A DNA stretch of 6,231 nt, taken from Chloroflexota bacterium. Its GTDB lineage: Bacteria > Chloroflexota > Limnocylindria > Limnocylindrales > CSP1-4. The notes beneath the pieces were generated by a model. It was not told the origin of the DNA. It made no database searches and saw only the letters and a program-made list of their open reading frames with translations. Shown piece after piece: positions 1 through 5,106 of the stretch. Made by a program: the position numbers and the translations under genes. The stretch is from contig JAJYGO010000314.1 of the NCBI GenBank assembly GCA_021785115.1, forward strand, positions 1 to 6,231. The letters are read 5' to 3'. Each line of letters begins with the position of its first letter. Position 1 is the first letter of the stretch.

Positions 1-2
1 TG

Positions 3-548
3 GGGATCGACGTGGCCGGCCCGGAGACGCCCACCTTCCAGGTCCGCGACTACCGCCGGCTCTTCGACCGCTGCCGCCGGAAGGGCCTCGGCATCACCGT
101 CCACACGGGCGAGGCGGGTCCCGTCGAGGAGATCGCCGAGGTCATCGAGCACCTCGAACCGTCCCGCATCGGGCACGGGGTCAAGGCCGCCTACGATCCG
201 CGGACCATGGCCATGATCCGCGAGCGCGGGATCGTGCTCGAGATCTGCCCCACCAGCAACCTGAACACCGGCGTGGTGTCCGGGTGGGACGAGTTCCGCT
301 GGATCTTCGACACGTTCCGGCGCAACGGCGTCAGGTACACCATCAACACCGACGGCCCGGAGATGCTGAAGACCTACATCCGGGACGAGCTCGCGAGCCT
401 GACCCGGCTGGGGATCCTCTCGGTGGAGGAGCAGCTCCAGTCGGCGGAGTGGGCGCGGCAGGCCTCGTTCGTGGCGGGGGTGGCCGACGTCGCGCCGCCC
501 CGGAGGCGCCCTCCGGCCCGCAAGACGGTCGAGCGCGAGGAGGCCTGA
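3..548 (+). CDS. add: Adenosine deaminase family protein, C-terminal part (5' end outside window)
   Basis: Zinc-dependent purine deaminase of the amidohydrolase superfamily; classical members convert adenosine or deoxyadenosine to inosine in cytosolic purine salvage. The window holds the last 181 residues; family proteins are about 330-350 residues, so the N-terminal HxH metal site lies upstream. Visible motifs by fragment residue: GIDVAGPE at 1-8 (substrate loop), VHTGE at 33-37 (His plus the catalytic Glu), RIGHGV at 55-60 (catalytic His), CPTSN at 82-86, and INTDGP at 114-119. The last is normally TDDP: the zinc-ligand Asp is kept (D117), but the second Asp, which contacts the purine ring in well-studied enzymes, is Gly118. 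The substrate may therefore differ, or this may be a subfamily trait. The tail after about residue 164 is Arg/Pro-rich and probably disordered. It ends at TGA and converges on the regulator gene to its right. Family call strong; exact substrate uncertain. Confidence 0.9.
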   Translation, partial: GIDVAGPETPTFQVRDYRRLFDRCRRKGLGITVHTGEAGPVEEIAEVIEHLEPSRIGHGVKAAYDPRTMAMIRERGIVLEICPTSNLNTGVVSGWDEFRWIFDTFRRNGVRYTINTDGPEMLKTYIRDELASLTRLGILSVEEQLQSAEWARQASFVAGVADVAPPRRRPPARKTVEREEA

Positions 549-549
549 C

Positions 550-572
550 CCGGGCACGGCCCGGCTCGAGCC
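550..572 (+). terminator. Candidate hairpin terminator after the deaminase gene
   Basis: Immediately after the TGA, CCGGGC (550-555) and GCCCGG (559-564) form a perfect 6-bp stem with a 3-nt loop. It runs into a 10-bp palindrome, GGCTCGAGCC (563-572). There is no T tract. The position between convergent genes fits termination, but short GC hairpins arise easily at this base composition. Confidence 0.3.
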
Positions 573-617
573 GACGTGGCCGCCCGGGCGAGTCCGGGCG
601 CCGCCGGCCTCCCGCCA

Positions 618-663
618 CGGGTGTCTCGCCCCGCCGCCGGCCCCCGGCGCGGGTGTCTCGCCC
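618..663. repeat. Pair of 14-bp direct repeats, CGGGTGTCTCGCCC
   Basis: Two identical 14-bp copies lie at 618-631 and 650-663, spaced 32 bp start to start, in the gap between the convergent deaminase and regulator genes. Each copy can itself form a small stem (CGGG or GGG pairing with CCCG or CCC, loop about 7 nt). They may be part of a bidirectional termination region or a local duplication. No function can be assigned. Confidence 0.5.
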
Positions 664-666
664 GGC

Positions 667-1344
667 TCAGGCCCGCGTGTCCGCCGTCCCGCCCGCGTCC
701 TCCAGCAGGCGGTACTCGCAGCAGCGGGCGCCCGAGGCGATGTGCCGTTCGCGCACGACCTCGACCCCCAGGATCTCGCTGAACAGCCGGATCTCCGCGT
801 CGCACGCGGCCGGCGCGTCGGTGGCCACCTGGTGGATCGGGCAGTTGTGCTCGACCAGGTGGAGACCGTCGTCCTCGCGCAGCTCGCACACGTACCCCTG
901 CTCCGTCTGGATCTCGGCGAGCTCGCGTGCCCGCTCCGCGAGCGGTGCCTCCACCAGCCCGCGCGACTCCAGTCGCTCGCGGACCGCCCGGACCTGCGCC
1001 TCGCGGCGGGCCTCGAAGACGCGGGAGATGAGATCCGTGCCACCGACGTCCCGCACCGCGCCGAGCAGGGTGACCGCGAGGCGGTCGTAGCTCGCCGGGA
1101 GGAGCGGCTGCGCGCGATCCGTGACGTCGTAGAGATGGCGCGGTCGGCCGACCCCGTGCCGCAGGCTGCGTCGCTCGACGAGGCCCTGCGCCGCCAGGGT
1201 TCGCAGCTGCTGCAGGACCGCCGTGCGGCTCATCCGGAACTGGGCGGCGAGCCCGTCCGGACTCAGCGGCCCCGTCCGCCGGAGTGCCAGCAGGAGGGCC
1301 TGCGGACTCGGGGCGTGCCGCTGTTCCTGAGCGCGCTCGTCCAT
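667..1344 (-). CDS. SufR-like winged-helix transcriptional regulator with C-terminal cysteine cluster
   Basis: A 225-residue DNA-binding regulator. Residues 13-56 form a helix-turn-helix (recognition segment around MSRTAVLQQLRTLAAQGLV, 38-56). A wing follows with GRPRHLYDVT at 66-75, typical of the ArsR/DeoR-like group that includes SufR. The middle (80-150) is helical. The C-terminal domain carries C153, C168, C181 and the pair C208-C209. C168-x12-C181-x27-C209 matches the three-cysteine spacing I recall for actinobacterial SufR, where these residues bind an Fe-S cluster that controls suf operon repression. Cluster binding here is inferred from spacing. No sufBCDSU genes are in the window, so the target is unknown; it may regulate itself or the divergent DUF1015 operon. 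The ATG at 1344 is chosen because an extended -10 box lies 6 nt upstream and no Shine-Dalgarno is seen, which suggests a leaderless mRNA. Confidence 0.88.
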   Translation of the reverse strand: MDERAQEQRHAPSPQALLLALRRTGPLSPDGLAAQFRMSRTAVLQQLRTLAAQGLVERRSLRHGVGRPRHLYDVTDRAQPLLPASYDRLAVTLLGAVRDVGGTDLISRVFEARREAQVRAVRERLESRGLVEAPLAERARELAEIQTEQGYVCELREDDGLHLVEHNCPIHQVATDAPAACDAEIRLFSEILGVEVVRERHIASGARCCEYRLLEDAGGTADTRA

Positions 1345-1350
1345 CGCCCG

Positions 1351-1359
1351 AGCCTACCA
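1351..1359 (-). promoter_or_regulatory. Extended -10 promoter of the SufR-like gene, probably leaderless
   Basis: On the minus strand, TGGTAGGCT fits the extended -10 pattern TGnTANNNT. The box ends 6 nt before the ATG at 1344, so transcription would begin at or next to the start codon. No good -35 is visible at normal spacing. Confidence 0.5.
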
Positions 1360-1473
1360 CCCGCGCCGGGCGTCGTGGCCGCCTCCGCCGCGCAGCGAGT
1401 CCGGTCCCGCGACGCGGCGCTGCTCGTACCCCGCCCCGATGCGCACCGGCGGCGAGGCTGGCACGCCGTGTCG

Positions 1474-1479
1474 TACCAT
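1474..1479 (+). promoter_or_regulatory. -10 box of the DUF1015-hydrolase operon, probably leaderless
   Basis: TACCAT fits TANNNT and stands out in GC-rich surroundings. It ends 8 nt before the in-frame GTG at 1488, and no Shine-Dalgarno lies between them. This placement predicts transcription starting at or very near the GTG. A TACCAT box also precedes the tRNA gene at 3690. No convincing -35 is visible. Confidence 0.45.
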
Positions 1480-1487
1480 GGCTTGCC

Positions 1488-2816
1488 GTGCCCGAACTCA
1501 GACCCTTCCGCGCGCTCCGGTATGACCCGGGCGCCGGGGATCCCCGCGACCTGGTGAGCCCGCCGTACGACGTCATCCCGGCGGACCGGCAGCGGGCGCT
1601 CGCCCGTCGCCACCCGCGCAACGTGGTGCGCCTGGATCTCCCGCTGGACGAGCCCGGGGATCCGCCGGACGAGCGATACCGCCGGGCGGCCCGGGATCTC
1701 GCGGCGTGGCGCTCGGACGGGACGCTGCGCAAGGATCGCCAGCCCTCGGTGTACGTCTACGAGCAGGCGTACACGGTCCCCGGCACCACCGAGCACCGCG
1801 TGCAGCGCGGCTTCTTCGCCCGCCTGCGCGTCGAGGACCCGGGACCCGCCTCGGGCATCCTGCCCCACGAGCGGACGCTCAGCGGGCCCAAGGAGGACCG
1901 CTACCGCCTCCTGCGTGCGACGGGCATGAACGCCAGCCCGGTGGTCCTGCTGTTCGAGGACCCGGACGGGGCCGCGCTCCACGTCCTCGACACGACCTGC
2001 CGGGGCGACGCGCAGGTCGACCTGGTCGACGACGACGGCGTCCGCCACCGCCTCTGGCAGCTGCCGGCCGAGGACCCCGAGCTGGGCCCGCTCGTCCAGG
2101 TGCTCCTCCGCGCCGGATCGGCGGGTCCGTTGACCATCGCGGACGGCCATCACCGCTACGAGACCGCGCTCCGCTACCAGGACGAGCGGCACCGCGATCG
2201 TGCGCTCGACGAGCCGGCACCGTTCGACTACCTGCTGGCGCTGCTGCTGCCCACGGACCAGCCGCTCACCGTGCTGCCCACGCACCGGGTGGTGCGGGAC
2301 GGGATCGCGGGCGAGGCGCTGCTTGCCGCTGCCGCGGCGCTCTTCGACGTGGAACGGCTGGACTCGGCGGACGCCCTGCTCGCCGCGATGGCATCCCCGG
2401 CTCGGCCGACGGGCCCGGCTGCGGCGGACCGCCCGCACCGGTTCGGGCTGTGGACCGCCGGGGTCGGCGCGATCCTCCGGGTGCGGCCCGCGGCGTTCGA
2501 GCCGCTCCTGGACCCCGACGCGTCGGCGGCCGTGCGCTGGCTGGACGTCAGCCTGCTGGAGGTGGCGCTCGAGCGCCTCCTCGACGTGGACCGCGCCGCG
2601 ACCGCCGGCGGCGGACGGCTCGTCTACACGAAGGACGCCGCCGAGGCCGTCGCCATGGTGGACCGCGGCGACGGGGTCGCGGCATTCCTGGTGGACCCGA
2701 CGCTCGTCGAGGACGTGCTGCGGGTGGCGGCCGCGGGGGAGGTCATGCCCCAGAAATCCACCTACTTCTACCCGAAGCAGGTGACCGGCCTCGTGCTGAA
2801 TCCCCACGAGTGGTGA
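1488..2816 (+). CDS. DUF1015 family protein
   Basis: A 442-residue protein of the widespread, poorly characterised DUF1015 family (COG4198), at about full family length. Diagnostic segments: SPPYDVI at 24-30, HPRNVVRLDLP at 42-52, ILPHERT at 124-130, IADGHHRYETALRY at 217-230, LPTHRVV at 263-269, and the C-terminal block MPQKSTYFYPKQVTGLV at 420-436. Some older annotations call members ParB-like, and DGHHR resembles the active-site motif of the ParB-fold free-serine kinase SerK. A nucleotide- or amino-acid-related activity is therefore conceivable, but no reaction can be assigned. The GTG at 1488 is chosen because homology-like sequence (PELRPFRAL) starts there and a -10 box sits just upstream; the nearby ATG at 1478 is out of frame. 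No signal peptide or membrane segment, so probably cytosolic. The stop overlaps the next gene by 4 nt, implying translational coupling. Confidence 0.9.
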   Translation: MPELRPFRALRYDPGAGDPRDLVSPPYDVIPADRQRALARRHPRNVVRLDLPLDEPGDPPDERYRRAARDLAAWRSDGTLRKDRQPSVYVYEQAYTVPGTTEHRVQRGFFARLRVEDPGPASGILPHERTLSGPKEDRYRLLRATGMNASPVVLLFEDPDGAALHVLDTTCRGDAQVDLVDDDGVRHRLWQLPAEDPELGPLVQVLLRAGSAGPLTIADGHHRYETALRYQDERHRDRALDEPAPFDYLLALLLPTDQPLTVLPTHRVVRDGIAGEALLAAAAALFDVERLDSADALLAAMASPARPTGPAAADRPHRFGLWTAGVGAILRVRPAAFEPLLDPDASAAVRWLDVSLLEVALERLLDVDRAATAGGGRLVYTKDAAEAVAMVDRGDGVAAFLVDPTLVEDVLRVAAAGEVMPQKSTYFYPKQVTGLVLNPHEW

Positions 2817-3637
2817 GCGGGCCCGAGCGCCCGATCCGCAAGGACGAGATCGTCCTCGAGGATCGCGGCATCTACGTCGAGTCCTGGCTGCCCGAGCGGC
2901 GCTCGCGCCGCCGGCCGCTCCTCCTGGTGCACGGCGAGCTCGGCGGGTCGTGGCTGTGGGAGCGCTACCTCGGGTACTTCGCCCATCGCGGGTGGGAGGG
3001 GCACGCGGTCAACCTGCGCGCCCACTACTGGTCGGAGACCGGCGACGTGTCGGGCATCGACCTCGACACGTACGTGGGAGACGTGCTGGCCACCTTCGAC
3101 CACATCCCCCCGAACCCCGTCCTGGTGGGGCACGGCATGGGCGGGCTCCTCGCCCTTCGCGCCGCCGAGGAGCGGCACGCCGCTGGCATCGTGCTGATCA
3201 GCCCGGCGCTCCCGGCCCAGCTCCTGACGCCGCCCCGGGCCCACGTGATCCGCGAGATCCCCGATGCGTACGGCCGCGACCTGCTCGGCTGGCAGGTCCT
3301 CGCCGAGGAGCTCCGGCGCCGGAACCCGGACCTGGGCATCGAAGACGTGCTCCGCATCCAGCACCTCATGGGACGCGAGTCGGGCGCGGCGCGCCGCTCG
3401 ATGCTGCTCGGCGTTCCCGTGGACCGGGAGCGGATCGGCGCCGTCCCTGCGCTGGTGATCGGCGGTGGCCTGGACCGCGCCTTCCCGGAGCGCGACAGCG
3501 AGCGCCTGGCGACATGGCTGGGCGCGCAGTACGAGCCGTTCGGGGCCCATTCGCACTACGGGCTGGTGATCGGCTCGGAGAGCTTCACGCAGGTGGCCGA
3601 GACGATCCGGCTCTTCCTGGAGGCCCACCGGCTGTAG
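2813..3637 (+). CDS. Alpha/beta-hydrolase-fold protein lacking the nucleophile serine
   Basis: A 274-residue soluble protein with a clear alpha/beta hydrolase layout. A strand ending LLLVHGELGGSW (36-47) gives the HG oxyanion-hole turn. The nucleophile elbow is VLVGHGMGG (103-111), an acid loop VIGGGLD (215-221) offers Asp221, and GAHSHYG (244-250) offers His248. A lid-like insertion lies at about 131-195. The elbow would normally read GHSMGG; residue 108 is Gly (codon ggc, 3134-3136), so the standard Ser-Asp-His triad lacks its nucleophile. The protein may be a non-catalytic binding protein, use another mechanism, or carry a recent mutation or sequencing error, since agc to ggc is one base. 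Substrate unknown. It starts at a GTG overlapping the DUF1015 stop (GTGA) with no evident Shine-Dalgarno, so it is probably translated by coupling in the same operon. Confidence 0.88.
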   Translation: MSGPERPIRKDEIVLEDRGIYVESWLPERRSRRRPLLLVHGELGGSWLWERYLGYFAHRGWEGHAVNLRAHYWSETGDVSGIDLDTYVGDVLATFDHIPPNPVLVGHGMGGLLALRAAEERHAAGIVLISPALPAQLLTPPRAHVIREIPDAYGRDLLGWQVLAEELRRRNPDLGIEDVLRIQHLMGRESGAARRSMLLGVPVDRERIGAVPALVIGGGLDRAFPERDSERLATWLGAQYEPFGAHSHYGLVIGSESFTQVAETIRLFLEAHRL

Positions 3638-3648
3638 CGCCGCCGGCG

Positions 3649-3674
3649 GTGGCGGGGCCGGCCGTGGCCGCCAC
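3649..3674 (+). terminator. Candidate hairpin terminator after the hydrolase-like gene
   Basis: GTGGCGG (3649-3655) pairs with CCGCCAC (3668-3674) in a 7-bp stem around a 12-nt GC-rich loop. It begins 12 nt after the TAG and lies just before the tRNA promoter. There is no T tract, so any activity would be of the GC-hairpin type. Confidence 0.3.
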
Positions 3675-3686
3675 GCGGACGGGCTG

Positions 3687-3695
3687 TGGTACCAT
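3687..3695 (+). promoter_or_regulatory. Extended -10 promoter of the tRNA-Glu gene
   Basis: TGGTACCAT matches TGnTANNNT and lies 38 nt before the first base of the tRNA. That predicts a 5' leader of roughly 30 nt for RNase P to remove. No clear -35 is visible; the preceding bases form the candidate terminator of the upstream operon. Confidence 0.5.
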
Positions 3696-3733
3696 TCGCG
3701 CCGCTTCGCCGCGCCCACCGCGGCAACGGACGC

Positions 3734-3810
3734 GCCGCATTCGTCTAGAGGCCCAGGACACCGCCCTCTCAAGGCGGAGATCATCGGTTCGAATCCGATA
3801 TGCGGTACCA
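3734..3810 (+). tRNA. tRNA-Glu (anticodon CTC), CCA encoded
   Basis: A complete 77-nt cloverleaf. The acceptor stem GCCGCAT (3734-3740) pairs with ATGCGGT (3800-3806), with a G-U at the first pair as is common in bacterial tRNA-Glu, followed by A73 and genomic CCA (3808-3810). The anticodon stem CCGCC/GGCGG (3761-3765, 3773-3777) encloses loop CTCTCAA with anticodon CTC at 3768-3770, reading GAG. The T stem ATCGG/CCGAT (3783-3787, 3795-3799) encloses TTCGAAT. The D arm begins GTCTAGAGG, as in typical tRNA-Glu. GAG should be the dominant Glu codon at this GC content. It has its own promoter and does not look disrupted. Confidence 0.97.
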
Positions 3811-3825
3811 ATCCCTCCGTCCCCC

Positions 3826-3840
3826 CACGGCACCGCCGTG
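3826..3840 (+). terminator. Candidate hairpin terminator after tRNA-Glu
   Basis: CACGGC (3826-3831) and GCCGTG (3835-3840) form a perfect 6-bp stem with loop ACC, starting 16 nt after the tRNA CCA. No T tract follows. The rest of the gap up to 4011 is GC-rich with short imperfect repeats (GTCGTCGGCC at 3875-3884 and 3930-3939); I see no gene in it. Confidence 0.3.
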
Positions 3841-3957
3841 CCCGCGTTCGGCCTCCCCGCCGCCGGCAGCCACCGTCGTCGGCCGTCGGCCGGCGCCGTC
3901 GTGGGCCCAGGCCGCTGCCCGCCGGGCCGGTCGTCGGCCCTCCCCGGGCCGCGCGGA

Positions 3958-3963
3958 TACACT
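3958..3963 (+). promoter_or_regulatory. Candidate -10 box of the dgcN-dgcA operon
   Basis: TACACT, within GGATACACTCCC, fits TANNNT in an otherwise GC-rich stretch. It lies 48 nt before the dgcN ATG, giving a leader of roughly 40 nt that contains the Shine-Dalgarno GGAGGT at 4003-4008. No good -35 is seen. Confidence 0.4.
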
Positions 3964-4011
3964 CCCGCAATCGGTGTCCCGCGTAGCGGTCGTGGTTGCC
4001 GCGGAGGTCAC

Positions 4012-5106
4012 ATGTCCAGGAGTCCGCGCCGGCTCGTCATCCTTGCCGAGGGGGAGTTCCGCCCGCACGCGGCGAAGACCGCGCTCGGGGTGATCCGCTA
4101 CGGCCCGGACCCCGTGCTGGCCGTGATCGACTCGACACGAGCCGGGGGCAACGCCAGCGACCTGCTCGGCCCGGGGTTCGACGTCCCCGTGGTGGGCTCG
4201 CTGGAGGAGGTCCTCGGCCGGCGCCCCACCGCGCTCCTGATCGGGATCGCGCCGACGGGCGGGCGGCTCCCGCCGTCCTGGCGCTCGATCATCCTGCGCG
4301 CCATCCACGCCGGGCTGGACGTGCTGTCCGGGCTGCACACGTTCATCTCGGACGACCCCGAGTTCGTCGCGGCCGCCGGTGCGGCGGGCGTGGAGCTGAT
4401 CGACTACCGGAAGCCGCCCGAGCGCATGGAGACCTCCGTGGGTCGGCTCCACCGGCCCGGGTCCCGGGTGATCCTGACGGTGGGGAGCGACTGCGCGATC
4501 GGCAAGATGAGCGTGGCCCTGGAGCTGCGGGGCGCCGCCGCCAGGGCGGGCGTCTCCACCTCGTTCGTGGCCACCGGCCAGACCGGGATCATGATCGAGG
4601 GCTGGGGCGTGGCCATCGACCGGGTGGTCAGCGACTTCGTGCAGGGAACCTGCGAGTGGCTCAGCGAGGAGGGCGAGGCGCTGGGGGACTGGGTCTTCGT
4701 CGAGGGGCAGGGGTCGCTGGACCACCCCGCGTACAGCTCGGTCACGCTGGGCCTGATCCACGGCTTCACCCCCCACGCCATGGTGCTGGTCCACAAGCCC
4801 GGACTGCTGGAGCACGACTTCGTGCACCTCCCGGAGCGTTCCTTCCCCATCCTCCCGCTCCCTCGCATGATCCGCATCCACGAGGAGATCGCGGGACTGG
4901 TGGCGCCCAGCCGCGTGGTGGCCGTGGCGCTGAACACGTCCCTGCTCCGCGAGGACGAGGCGCGCCGGGCGATCGAGCGGACGGCGGACGAGACCGGGCT
5001 CCCCTGCGACGATCCGTTCCGCTTCGGCGGCGACCGGCTCTTCGCGGGGCTGCGCGACAACGTCGAGGCGCTGCCCTGGATCACGGGATCGGAGGCCGCT
5101 GCATGA
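4012..5106 (+). CDS. dgcN: DUF1611 P-loop protein, probable D-glutamate N-acetyltransferase DgcN
   Basis: A 364-residue cytosolic protein of the DUF1611 family (COG3367). Residues 7-140 form the N-terminal Rossmann-like domain, with family blocks around HAAKTALGVIRY (19-30), AVIDSTRAGG (37-46), LLIGIAPTGGRLP (75-87) and GLDVLSGLHTFISDDPEF (101-118). The C-terminal P-loop domain carries the variant Walker A motif GSDCAIGKMS at 158-167, FVATGQTGIMIEG at 185-197 and EGQGSLDHPAYSSVTLGLIHG at 231-251. In characterised marine proteobacterial and archaeal systems, a DUF1611 protein beside an enolase-superfamily racemase acetylates D-glutamate with acetyl-CoA. The same pairing here is the main ground for the name; substrate is inferred. 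The ATG at 4012 follows GGAGGT (4003-4008) by 3 nt, a slightly short spacing. The stop overlaps dgcA in ATGA, so the two are co-translated. Family call very strong, function moderate. Confidence 0.9.
   Translation: MSRSPRRLVILAEGEFRPHAAKTALGVIRYGPDPVLAVIDSTRAGGNASDLLGPGFDVPVVGSLEEVLGRRPTALLIGIAPTGGRLPPSWRSIILRAIHAGLDVLSGLHTFISDDPEFVAAAGAAGVELIDYRKPPERMETSVGRLHRPGSRVILTVGSDCAIGKMSVALELRGAAARAGVSTSFVATGQTGIMIEGWGVAIDRVVSDFVQGTCEWLSEEGEALGDWVFVEGQGSLDHPAYSSVTLGLIHGFTPHAMVLVHKPGLLEHDFVHLPERSFPILPLPRMIRIHEEIAGLVAPSRVVAVALNTSLLREDEARRAIERTADETGLPCDDPFRFGGDRLFAGLRDNVEALPWITGSEAAA

Noticed and set aside
1535..1546. 12-bp perfect palindrome CGGGGATCCCCG early in the DUF1015 gene
   Set aside because: It encodes ordinary family residues, and such palindromes are common in GC-rich coding DNA. 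No second copy near the promoter supports an operator.
1263..2807. A long open frame (about 514 codons) on the minus strand opposite the DUF1015 gene
   Set aside because: High GC content suppresses stop codons in all frames. Its translation is low-complexity Arg/Gly/Val/His-rich and shows no family motif, whereas the plus-strand frame carries clear DUF1015 blocks.
3734..3830. tRNA 3' end as a possible integration (att) site
   Set aside because: No integrase and no second copy of the tRNA 3' end are in the window; the genes on both sides look like normal chromosome.
2950..4011. Long in-frame upstream extension of the dgcN frame
   Set aside because: It would run through the hydrolase-like gene and the tRNA. 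The homology-like sequence and the Shine-Dalgarno place the start at 4012.
3800..4093. Small plus-strand open frame after the tRNA
   Set aside because: Its start lies inside the tRNA T arm/acceptor, it has no Shine-Dalgarno, its composition is low-complexity, and it overlaps dgcN in another frame.
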